A DNA stretch of 19,681 nucleotides from Thiopontia sp964344135 (lineage in GTDB: Bacteria; Pseudomonadota; Gammaproteobacteria; GCF-002020875), in contig CAYFMF010000030.1 in NCBI GenBank assembly GCA_964344135.1, positions 1 through 19,681 on the forward strand, in the 5' to 3' direction. Each line of letters opens with the position of its first letter. Position 1 is the first letter of the stretch. Below are positions 7,500-14,373 of this stretch, in pieces. The notes under the pieces are model-generated. The model was not told the DNA's origin. It made no database searches and saw only the letters and a list, made by a program, of their open reading frames with translations. The translations under genes were made by a program, and so were the position numbers.

Positions 7500-8357
7500 T
7501 CATGAAGCCGCCTCCCTGATCTCTACACTGGAGAGCAGTGCCGCATAACGGGAGAGCATTCCCAGAAAACGGAGCCGGTCCGGGCCGGGAATGGTGCCCT
7601 GCCAGTGGGTCTCATCCTGCTGGGGCCGGAATCCCCAGGTTGCAATACTCTTTGAGAAGGCGGGCTCCTTGTGGGTTGTGGTGATGGTGCAGTCGAGCAG
7701 GCTGGAGAGCTCAACACTATCGTCTACCCGGTCATCCAGCACCACCTCACCCCGATCCAGCTCGATCACCCGGTTGACCAGTGCGGCGACCTCATCCAGA
7801 CGATGGCTGGAGATCAGCATGGCGGTATCCTTCTGCTTCTCTTCCAGGATTGAGAAGAGGATATGTCGCGCCTCCGGATCGAGGTTGGCAGCCGGCTCAT
7901 CCATGATCAACAGGTGGGTGGGACGTCCCAGTGCAATGGAGATCAGCAGTTTCTGTTTCTGACCTCCCGATAACTTCTCGAAGGGGTGTCTCCTGAGCTG
8001 GCCGAGATCGAGCCCCAGCTTTCCGGCCACAGACTCCATCTCATCCGTTGTGCAGCCACAGACACTGGCCGAAAAGTACAGCAGTTGCTGAACCGGCATC
8101 TTCAGTGGGGGAGGAAGCTGGGGCACAAAGCCCACCCGGGAGAGGACCTCCTTGCGCTCCCTTCGAGGATCTTTTCCATCCAGGGTGATCGTCCCCCCAA
8201 AGCTGTATTCACCCAGCAGGCAGCGAATCAGGGTGGTTTTTCCTGCGCCATTGGAGCCGATCAGGGCAACCCGGTCACCGGCCTCAATCTCGAGATTGAG
8301 CCCCTTCAGTACAGGGTTGCGCTTGAAGCGCTTGGAGACATTTTCCAGCCGAATCAT
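7500..8357 (-). CDS. nosF: NosF, ATPase subunit of the NosFY ABC transporter
   Basis: Cytoplasmic ATPase that powers NosDFY during CuZ assembly. The 285-residue protein has Walker A GSNGAGKT (34-41), the Q-loop VGFVPQ, the signature LSGGQKQ, Walker B LLIMDEP, the D-loop NLDPEA and the switch histidine in SSH. The C-terminal 80 residues are the variable extension typical of NosF. The ATG at 8357 follows the nosH stop by 16 bases. Its stop lies at the very edge of repeat copy A. A generic ABC-2 ATPase would look similar; the neighbours decide for NosF. Confidence 0.95.
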   Translation of the reverse strand: MIRLENVSKRFKRNPVLKGLNLEIEAGDRVALIGSNGAGKTTLIRCLLGEYSFGGTITLDGKDPRRERKEVLSRVGFVPQLPPPLKMPVQQLLYFSASVCGCTTDEMESVAGKLGLDLGQLRRHPFEKLSGGQKQKLLISIALGRPTHLLIMDEPAANLDPEARHILFSILEEKQKDTAMLISSHRLDEVAALVNRVIELDRGEVVLDDRVDDSVELSSLLDCTITTTHKEPAFSKSIATWGFRPQQDETHWQGTIPGPDRLRFLGMLSRYAALLSSVEIREAAS

Positions 8358-8373
8358 CGGTTCGCTGACCTTC

Positions 8374-9354
8374 TCATGATCTCTTCTTGCTCAACCCCTT
8401 GAAGTGGTAGCTCAGCGAGTCGGTGGGGCAGACATCGACACACATCCCGCAACGGGTACAGTCAGGACCCAGCTCCACATTGATCCTTGGGGAGCGCCCC
8501 TTGATGGTCCACTCCAGCACGTGCGGAACCAGACAGACCTTGCGGCAGTCACCCTCGTGGTGACAGGCATCGGCATTGTAGTTGATCCTGAGTGGAGAGA
8601 AAATCCCGACAAAGCCGTAGGTGAGACCAATCGGGCAGACATAGCGGCACCAGGCCCTGCGCGAGTAGAAGACCTCAACCGTGAGCAGAAACAGCACCCA
8701 GAGCAGGGCAACGGTTGGGCCGTAGATCAGTGCACGGCTCAGTATCCCGGTAGGAGAGATGGTTTCGAAGATGGTATATCCGGTCCCCAGAGCCAGTAGC
8801 GCAAAGATGAGATAGAACCAGAGACGGGCACGGCGCCGGAAGGGGTGGTTCTTGATCAGCCTCTTTTCGACCAGTTTGATGTGAATCATCTCGGCAAACT
8901 CGGAGAGCAGATGGTAGGGGCAGACCCAGGAGCAGAAGGTTCGTCCCCCCAGTACCAGCCAGATAATCAGCACGGTTACGGTACCAATCAGCAGATTGAT
9001 GACGACGGTCTTGAAGGCCAATACCACCTGCAGGGCGGAATTGAGGTCCGCCATGTGGAAGCCGAGGAAACGGGAGGCGGTGAGCGCCCCCTCCAGCACC
9101 TGAATATCGAGTGCATAGGAGACCACGAATAATAAATTGATGGCAATGAGGGTGATCCAGCGCCGTTTTCTCCACCTCTTGTTGTGGGTCTCGCGGTAGA
9201 TCTGATGCTCCTCCCGGGCCTTGATCTTGTCGAGTTCGCCACTCTTCCTCTTGCGCTCATGGAGCTCCTGCGCCTCCGGAGAGATTTTCTCGGGAGGGGT
9301 CTTGCCTGGAATCGCACCCAGCATGATGTTGACACAATATTTCCCCAGCTTCAT
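8374..9354 (-). CDS. nosH: NosH, NapH-type menaquinol dehydrogenase membrane subunit
   Basis: Membrane iron-sulfur protein thought to oxidise menaquinol and pass electrons through NosG towards cytochromes c and NosZ. The 326-residue protein has a charged N-terminal region and about four to five membrane helices. Two CxxxCP motifs face the membrane (CSWVCP and CRYVCP). A C-terminal two-cluster ferredoxin region includes CHHEGDCRKVC and CTRCGMCVDVCP. The frame is open to 9567, but that part overlaps nosG and has no family character. The ATG at 9354 makes an ATGA overlap with the nosG stop and gives MKLGKYCVN. It resembles NapH and the C-terminal part of NosR; no NosR is present in the window. 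Confidence 0.92.
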   Translation of the reverse strand: MKLGKYCVNIMLGAIPGKTPPEKISPEAQELHERKRKSGELDKIKAREEHQIYRETHNKRWRKRRWITLIAINLLFVVSYALDIQVLEGALTASRFLGFHMADLNSALQVVLAFKTVVINLLIGTVTVLIIWLVLGGRTFCSWVCPYHLLSEFAEMIHIKLVEKRLIKNHPFRRRARLWFYLIFALLALGTGYTIFETISPTGILSRALIYGPTVALLWVLFLLTVEVFYSRRAWCRYVCPIGLTYGFVGIFSPLRINYNADACHHEGDCRKVCLVPHVLEWTIKGRSPRINVELGPDCTRCGMCVDVCPTDSLSYHFKGLSKKRS

Positions 9355-10169
9355 GCGACCTCCTCCCAGACTTTTCTCTCGTCGATGACAATCGATGGGG
9401 TCAGGGTGGGGCAGACCATCTCGCAGACCCCACAGCCAACACACCCCTCGAGGACGGTGGGCCGATACTGCAGGCCACCCTCCGGGTTTTTCTCTACCGA
9501 GAGCATAATGGCACGCCTGGGGGGGCACTGGTTCTGATCCCCCGAGGGGGGGGTCCCGGCATCGCACTGATCGGCGCGGATCTCGATGGGGCAGAGGCGG
9601 ACGCAGAGGTCACAGAGCGGGAGATCGAAGAACTGCTCATTGAGTGGCTGAGGCTCCCAGCGGTCAATCTCCTCGAAGCGGAGCTTGCCTGGATAATCTG
9701 CACCCCGGGTGACTCCCTGGAACCCCTCATTTTTCATTGCCAGACACTCACCGGGCAGTTCGAGTCGGGCGATTCCCATGCGGGTCTCATGGGGGTAGTT
9801 GATCTCATGGGTCAGTGCCCCGGTCGGACAGGCAAGGACACACTGCAGTCCGTCACAGGAGAAGTCACAGGCCTGGTTGCGGGCATCGATATAGGCCGCC
9901 CCCTGTCCCTGTCCATCAAAGATATCGGCCAGCTCAATCGCCTCCACGGGGCAGACCTGAACACACTGTCCACACTTGATGCAGGAGGCGAGATACTCCT
10001 GCTCATCGAGCGCGCCAGGTGGGCGCAACCGTGGTGCAGAGTGGGTCACGGTAGGGATCAGGTTGAGGAGTGAAAACCCGGTCACTCCCGCCACCAGGGC
10101 TGAGGTTCTCAGGAACTCTCTCCGTTCCCTCTCCTTTCTGCTTAGTCGATTTTTCTTCTGCTCACTCAT
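9351..10169 (-). CDS. nosG: NosG, NapG-type periplasmic ferredoxin
   Basis: Periplasmic four-cluster iron-sulfur partner of NosH in electron delivery to nitrous oxide reductase. The 272-residue protein starts with a twin-arginine signal, ERREFLR (R16, R17) plus a hydrophobic stretch to about residue 44. Four cysteine groups for [4Fe-4S] centres follow: CIKCGQCVQVCP (63-74), the widely spaced C101/C105/C110/C114 group, CDLCVRLCP, and CVGCGVCEMVCP near the C-terminus. The ATG at 10169 lies 18 bases after the nosD stop. NapG is the alternative name, but nap genes are absent and the neighbours are nos genes. Confidence 0.93.
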   Translation of the reverse strand: MSEQKKNRLSRKERERREFLRTSALVAGVTGFSLLNLIPTVTHSAPRLRPPGALDEQEYLASCIKCGQCVQVCPVEAIELADIFDGQGQGAAYIDARNQACDFSCDGLQCVLACPTGALTHEINYPHETRMGIARLELPGECLAMKNEGFQGVTRGADYPGKLRFEEIDRWEPQPLNEQFFDLPLCDLCVRLCPIEIRADQCDAGTPPSGDQNQCPPRRAIMLSVEKNPEGGLQYRPTVLEGCVGCGVCEMVCPTLTPSIVIDERKVWEEVA

Positions 10170-10187
10170 CTTGTTCTCAGGATACTA

Positions 10188-11564
10188 TTACTCTTCTCGT
10201 TGCTGAAGGCCCTGCTCCAGGAGTCTGAGTGAGGAGCCCCAGTCTCGACCAGAGGGCTGGTTGCTCTCCTTTTCCGTGATCTCTGGATCAGCCGGTTTCT
10301 GGGTGGCCTCAGCTGGTGTGGAGGATCGAATGCTGGTGGCGACCAGCAGAGGCTTCTCATCTCTCAGCAGTAGAGTGGGTTCGGAGAAGGGGGCCAGTTG
10401 TTCAAGAAAATCGAGGGACTCCAGGAGTGGGGTTCCCATAAAGAATCGGGCCTCGGGTCGGTCCATCCAGATTCGGTCTGCATAGGCATAGAGTTCATAC
10501 GGTGTGTCACCAACATTATTCTGGTCCTGGTCAAACCCCTCATAGTCATCCCAGTGGTTCCCCTCCCAGACATTCCTGGTGGCCCCTCCATTGCCATCGA
10601 CCACAACCTGGGTGATATTGTCCTTGAAGGTGTTGTTGCGAGCGACATTGCCCCACCAGGGGGTATGGAAGAGCATTCCAATTCCGTTGAAGGCGATCAG
10701 GTTGTTCTCCATCAGGTTGATGGTGTCGGGCTGATAGGGGGAGACATCACTGTAGATTCCGGTCGCATTGTAGAGAATCTGATTGTTGTAGATCTTGACG
10801 TCACTGGTCTCCTTCAGCCCCAGTCCCATCCCGGTTATCCCCTGGGAGTGGGCCATGTAGTTATTGCGGATCACCGCACCATCGCTGTACATCAGAAAGA
10901 TGCCAACCGAGTTGTCGGTATAGCGGTTCTCCTCGACCAGGTTTCCCTGTGAATACATGAAGTGGAGCGCATAGCGGCCACCCGAGGAGTCATTGCGGGC
11001 GATGGTGTTGTCTCTGGAGTACCAGACCACCATGTCCCGTGAGCCACGAATGATGTTGTCGGTAATCTGGTTGTCAAAACTGTACCAGAGGCGAACCGAG
11101 TCTCCCTGTAGCCCCAGATCACGGTCACTCTTGGAGCTGATGCGGTTGCGTCGAATGATGTTGTTTTTGGATTGGCTGAGATCGATTCCAAAGAGGCACT
11201 CATCGATGGTGTTGTCCTTGACAACATTGAAGTCACCCTTGATCAGTACCCCGGAGTCGACATCGTTGTGGGAGTATCCGGAGTTGGTCAGGTGCAGATT
11301 CTGCAGTGTCGCCCCATCGGTATCGAGATAGATGACACTCCCCTTGCCCCCTGCATCGATGGTGACCCCACCTCTTCCATCCAGAGTGATCGCCCTCTCA
11401 ATTGTGATGGGCCCCTGGTAGGTGCCGGCAGGGGGGGACAGCGTTCCCCCTTTAGGGGTCTCGTCGACCATCTCCTGCAGTGTCTTGGCAATAACGCCAG
11501 TGGCAAACAGAGAGAGCAGGGGGATGAATAGCAGAAAAACAGCGTATTCACGAAATACCCCCAC
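10188..11564 (-). CDS. nosD: NosD, periplasmic beta-helix protein for CuZ maturation
   Basis: Periplasmic part of NosDFY, which binds and remodels apo-NosZ so that CuZ can be assembled. It is a parallel beta-helix of the CASH/NosD type: repeated turns such as NNIIRRN, NQITDN, NTIARND and NLVEENRYTDN run from about residue 60 to 300. The C-terminal tail is charged and low in complexity. I choose the GTG at 11564, which gives a normal signal peptide (hydrophobic 8-25, cleavage near VIA-K) and 458 residues, with AAGGG seven bases upstream. The frame stays open to 11720, but that extension is encoded by repeats. The AAGGG lies in the 3' arm of a repeat hairpin, so translation may be controlled by RNA structure. 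Confidence 0.93.
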   Translation of the reverse strand: MGVFREYAVFLLFIPLLSLFATGVIAKTLQEMVDETPKGGTLSPPAGTYQGPITIERAITLDGRGGVTIDAGGKGSVIYLDTDGATLQNLHLTNSGYSHNDVDSGVLIKGDFNVVKDNTIDECLFGIDLSQSKNNIIRRNRISSKSDRDLGLQGDSVRLWYSFDNQITDNIIRGSRDMVVWYSRDNTIARNDSSGGRYALHFMYSQGNLVEENRYTDNSVGIFLMYSDGAVIRNNYMAHSQGITGMGLGLKETSDVKIYNNQILYNATGIYSDVSPYQPDTINLMENNLIAFNGIGMLFHTPWWGNVARNNTFKDNITQVVVDGNGGATRNVWEGNHWDDYEGFDQDQNNVGDTPYELYAYADRIWMDRPEARFFMGTPLLESLDFLEQLAPFSEPTLLLRDEKPLLVATSIRSSTPAEATQKPADPEITEKESNQPSGRDWGSSLRLLEQGLQQREE

Positions 11565-11567
11565 ACT

Positions 11568-11623
11568 ACAACCCTTTGGGTTGCGGCGGTCCAGGGAGAG
11601 GCACCCTCTCTCGCGCAGGCGCG
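11568..11623 (-). repeat. Structured repeat copy B, in front of nosD
   Basis: Partner of 7442-7497. The plus strand begins acaaccctttgggttgcgg, shared exactly with copy A. On the minus strand it forms GAGAGG-GTG-CCTCTC and CAACCC-AAA-GGGTTG hairpins. The first hairpin differs between copies by a C-to-T change that keeps a G-U pair. It ends four bases before the chosen nosD GTG. Confidence 0.8.
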
Positions 11624-11636
11624 ATTCACCTTGAGT

Positions 11637-11693
11637 CGCAAAGGTGCAAAGGGTTATTGGTGCCGCTTTTCTTTGCCTCTTTGCCTCTTTGCG
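11637..11693. repeat. Inverted repeat with GCAAAG/CTTTGC units
   Basis: Arms at 11637-11651 (cgcaaaggtgcaaag) and 11679-11693 (ctttgcctctttgcg) pair except for two central positions, around a 27-base loop. The right arm is preceded by another CTTTGCC unit. CGCAAAG-type units followed by GCGCGAGA are a common dispersed intergenic repeat in proteobacteria. Together with copy B it accounts for the 165-base gap between nosB and nosD. Confidence 0.7.
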
Positions 11694-11729
11694 CGAGAAT
11701 AGATCGCTGTATATATGCACAATATCGGG

Positions 11730-12938
11730 TCAGTCAGAGGACTTGAGTCGAATCAGTGCGGCTGCAGCCAGCACCACGGTGTTGAGCATGATCAGCCCAA
11801 AACCGTAGTAGGGGTAGGAGTAGGTGGAGAACTGTGCAACCTTGCCGACCCCAAATACTGTGGGCATGAATGGTTTTACGGTAAACGCCCCCATCTCACT
11901 GAGGTGGTGGCCAAACCACCAGAGCCAGCCGGCGTAGTCCATGATAAAGAAGAGGGGGAGGGCCATCGGGACCAGAATCAGTACCCAGTTGAAGACCCGC
12001 TCCATCTTCCAGAGGCCAACAACCAGCAGCGCCATGGCACCCAGCAGGCCAGCGAAGACAATATGGGTGATGGAGATCATCATCTCGGTACGCTCGATAT
12101 CGGTCATTCCGATCTTGTTCGACATCAGCTCGCAGCGCTGCATGAACCCCTGCTTCTGCTGCTCGGGGGTCATCTCCGGGTTTTTCTGGATCTTCTTGTA
12201 CATCTCGTGGAATACCGACATCACTGATGAGGTGGCGCCCGCATTGACCAGCAGGTCATTGAGATCCTCAAAGGGGCGCTCCTGAGAGGCATAGAGATCG
12301 ACATAGGTCATCTTGGAGGCATAACTGTCACAATCTACGGCAATGGTGGGGAAGTAGCGCCCCAGCGCCTCTTCATAGCTGGCAGTGACCCCCTCAATGC
12401 CACTCCACTGGTTGATCTCCTCCTCGGTCAGCTCCATGGTGCCCATCATGTCGGCACGATAGGGGGAGGACTGCAGTTTCATTCCGTTGTCGGTATAGAG
12501 TGCGGCATACCCCCATCCTGCAATCAGCAGGGAGCCGGCCCCCATCAGCAGGATGCGCTGTTTGTTGTTGGGGATTGCGAAGGCAATGACCATCAGCCCC
12601 AGCAGTGCGAAGACAAACGGGGAGATGGCGCGCTCGACCGGGGCACCGGCTGCAATCGGATACATCCCCACGTAGTGGTTGATTGCATCCATCTCATGCT
12701 TGCAGTTGAGCGCCTCCTCCTCATACTTCTCTTCGGTCTCGATCTTCTCACAGCCGTTGAAGACACCATTGACATGGAAGTGGATGCGAATACCCTGCGG
12801 GAAGGCCGCCTCCGGGTATTGGGGGGCCTTGAGGGAGACCCACCAGATGGGGCTGTAGAAGATGGAGATGAGCAGGCCAATCGCCACCAGGGAGAGGGTG
12901 CCGATAATCAGGTTCTGTCTGGATGAGGTGGTGGTCAT
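11730..12938 (-). CDS. nosB: NosB-like integral membrane protein of clade II nos clusters
   Basis: Function unknown. A membrane protein between nosZ and nosD is a hallmark of clade II clusters such as that of Wolinella succinogenes, where it is called NosB. The 402-residue protein has hydrophobic segments near 9-28, 105-122, 128-147, 289-309, 315-334 and 373-396. Two loops that are probably periplasmic lie at about 29-104 and 148-288. The loops hold candidate metal or disulfide residues (H53, H55, C63, C79, C203, C269). The ATG at 12938 has only a weak ribosome site (AGGG, 11 bases away). The name rests on position and topology, not on a recognised motif. Confidence 0.7.
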   Translation of the reverse strand: MTTTSSRQNLIIGTLSLVAIGLLISIFYSPIWWVSLKAPQYPEAAFPQGIRIHFHVNGVFNGCEKIETEEKYEEEALNCKHEMDAINHYVGMYPIAAGAPVERAISPFVFALLGLMVIAFAIPNNKQRILLMGAGSLLIAGWGYAALYTDNGMKLQSSPYRADMMGTMELTEEEINQWSGIEGVTASYEEALGRYFPTIAVDCDSYASKMTYVDLYASQERPFEDLNDLLVNAGATSSVMSVFHEMYKKIQKNPEMTPEQQKQGFMQRCELMSNKIGMTDIERTEMMISITHIVFAGLLGAMALLVVGLWKMERVFNWVLILVPMALPLFFIMDYAGWLWWFGHHLSEMGAFTVKPFMPTVFGVGKVAQFSTYSYPYYGFGLIMLNTVVLAAAALIRLKSSD

Positions 12939-13038
12939 GGTAGTGATGCCCTGTGGTTGTATTGGTTCAAAACATCCGGTTCTGCTCTCGCCTCTCTCCT
13001 CATCCTGATTCAGGCTTCCCCAAGAGAAGGGAGATTGA

Positions 13039-13060
13039 CTGCCCCCGGTAGTGGGGGCAG
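13039..13060 (-). other. GC-rich hairpin between dihaem cytochrome gene and nosB
   Basis: The stem ctgccccc/gggggcag (8 bp, 6-base loop) lies 12 bases after the cytochrome stop. No T-run follows on the minus strand, so it is not a standard intrinsic terminator. It may protect or separate the upstream transcript. The rest of 12939-13072 holds nothing I recognise. Confidence 0.5.
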
Positions 13061-13072
13061 GAATCCAGTTCC

Positions 13073-13765
13073 CTAGTCGTAGTCCGGGTTGGTCCAGCCA
13101 AGGGGGGCAACATCCTCCTTGGGCACCGGAATCCGGGCGACATAGTCAATCACCGCAGCCATATCCTCATTGCTGAAGCCGGCAATCTGCTTCACCATGT
13201 CGGGGTTGGCGTTGCGGCGCTTGCCATCACGAATCCACTCAAACTGACGCAGCATGTAGGCGTAGTGCTGCCCCACGATCTTGGGGTAGTACTTCTCCTG
13301 GCTTCCCTCACCATTCTCGCCATGACACTGCACGCAGTTCTCCTTGTAGAGCTTCTCGCCATGAGCAAGATTGGTGCCGTCTCCCTTGCCATTGTCGGGG
13401 TTCATCGGCAGCCTGGCGATGTAGTCCGTTACATCGGCAATCGCCTGCTCGTCACCGATCGACTCGGGCAGCGCAAAGGGGTACATCGTCGGGTTGTCAC
13501 GGTTCAGGGCACGGATATCGGAGAGCTGCTTGATCAGTACATTCTTGTGCTGTCCGGCAAGCTGCGGGAAGGTGCCGTTCTTCATCCCCCACCCCTCCAG
13601 CATATGGCATGCCGAGCAGACCTCATAGACCTCAATACCGTTCTCATGATCCGGAGTCAGGGTCAGTGCAACCTCCTGCTCACCACCGCCCTCATTCCAG
13701 GCCGCAGCGGTTCCGCCCAATCCGAGCATCACAATTCCGGCTGCAATTGCAGACATCTTTCTCAT
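13073..13765 (-). CDS. Exported dihaem cytochrome c (c4-like), nos cluster
   Basis: Periplasmic electron carrier, probably between NosG/NosH or a bc1 complex and NosZ. The ATG at 13765 gives 230 residues with a signal peptide (MRKMSAIAAGIVMLGLGG, cleavage near AAA-W). GGAG lies seven bases upstream; longer in-frame starts would read through the promoter region. The two haem sites are CSACH (50-54) and CVQCH (144-148). Methionine sixth ligands are available at M94 (NPTMYPF) and M190 (ANPDM), as in cytochrome c4. It is the first gene behind the FNR-type promoter at 13805-13846. It is distinct from the second dihaem cytochrome at the other end of the cluster. Confidence 0.92.
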   Translation of the reverse strand: MRKMSAIAAGIVMLGLGGTAAAWNEGGGEQEVALTLTPDHENGIEVYEVCSACHMLEGWGMKNGTFPQLAGQHKNVLIKQLSDIRALNRDNPTMYPFALPESIGDEQAIADVTDYIARLPMNPDNGKGDGTNLAHGEKLYKENCVQCHGENGEGSQEKYYPKIVGQHYAYMLRQFEWIRDGKRRNANPDMVKQIAGFSNEDMAAVIDYVARIPVPKEDVAPLGWTNPDYD

Positions 13766-13804
13766 CTCTCTTCTCCAGTTGTTCAGTTTATTCAGATGTT
13801 CCAT

Positions 13805-13810
13805 AGAATA
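13805..13810 (-). promoter_or_regulatory. Predicted -10 element of the internal nos promoter
   Basis: Minus-strand TATTCT. It predicts a transcription start near 13798, which puts the upstream FNR box centre 41.5 bp away, the class II activator position. The untranslated leader would be about 33 bases. Confidence 0.6.
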
Positions 13811-13832
13811 TGCGAAACCGCAACAGTTTCCT

Positions 13833-13846
13833 TTGATCTGTATCAA
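13833..13846 (-). promoter_or_regulatory. Perfect FNR-type box
   Basis: TTGATACAGATCAA on the minus strand is an exact TTGAT-N4-ATCAA palindrome. It lies in the 118-base gap between the monohaem and dihaem cytochrome genes. It predicts oxygen-regulated (FNR/ANR) activation of the dihaem cytochrome gene and the genes after it. Confidence 0.8.
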
Positions 13847-13883
13847 TGGCCCTGTTTTTCCACATATTTTTCGGGTGTACTGC

Positions 13884-14204
13884 CTATTGGAGTGTAGAGA
13901 GCCATTCGGCAATCTCTGCCATCTCGGCATCATTGACCAGTACCATCACCCCTGCCATCGCGGCCGCCTGACCATTGGCACGAGCGCCAGACTTGATGTC
14001 TTTCATCTGGTTGAGGGCATAGTCCTTGTTCTGTCCCGCCAGTTTTGGATAGATGGGAAGCAGCGGGGTCTTGGCGTCCTTTCCATGGCAGGACCAGCAG
14101 GTCTTCGCCTGGTAGAGCTCAGCACCCCCTGCAGAGACAGTGGTTGTCATGGCAGAGAGCAGGGCCATGGAAGAGGCGATCAATACGGTTTTCTTCAGAT
14201 TCAT
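13884..14204 (-). CDS. Small exported monohaem cytochrome c, nos cluster
   Basis: A class I c-type cytochrome of about 80 residues after processing, probably a direct electron donor to NosZ. The ATG at 14204 has AAGGAA seven bases upstream and gives 106 residues with a signal peptide (cleavage near VSA-G at 25/26). The haem site is CWSCH (36-40), followed by YPKLAGQNKDY. M83 or M87 can serve as sixth ligand. The frame is open to 14267, but the extra residues precede the signal. It lies between the terminator behind nosZ and the FNR promoter, so its expression probably depends on read-through from nosZ. Confidence 0.9.
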   Translation of the reverse strand: MNLKKTVLIASSMALLSAMTTTVSAGGAELYQAKTCWSCHGKDAKTPLLPIYPKLAGQNKDYALNQMKDIKSGARANGQAAAMAGVMVLVNDAEMAEIAEWLSTLQ

Positions 14205-14316
14205 GGTTGGTTTCCTTGTTTGATGTTTGATGTTTGTTGTCTGGGGACTGTTCGAAATCCTAGTCAAGCCATATTTCTAAACTGTTTCATAAACTGCTTG
14301 TTCAGGATTTTTTTTC

Positions 14317-14346
14317 AAAAAAAGGGGGGAGCGGATGCTCCCCCCC
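14317..14346 (-). terminator. Intrinsic terminator behind nosZ
   Basis: On the minus strand, GGGGGGAGC-ATCC-GCTCCCCCC forms a perfect 9-bp stem with a 4-base loop, followed by seven T. It starts about 28 bases after the nosZ stop, so most nosZ transcripts should end here. Confidence 0.9.
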
Positions 14347-14373
14347 TTGGGTTGATGGTGGTTGTATCGTGAA

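Noticed and set aside
7426..7503. N-terminal extension of NosL from the ATG overlapping the nosF stop
   Set aside because: The extra 26 residues are encoded by the repeat element and would place a long hydrophilic stretch before the lipoprotein signal. The ATG at 7425 has a good ribosome site.
9355..9567. N-terminal extension of NosH
   Set aside because: It overlaps nosG and has no family features. The ATGA junction at 9351-9354 fixes the start.
11637..11693. Possible CRISPR array from repeated CTTTGCC units
   Set aside because: The units are short, irregular, without spacers of constant length, and form one inverted repeat.
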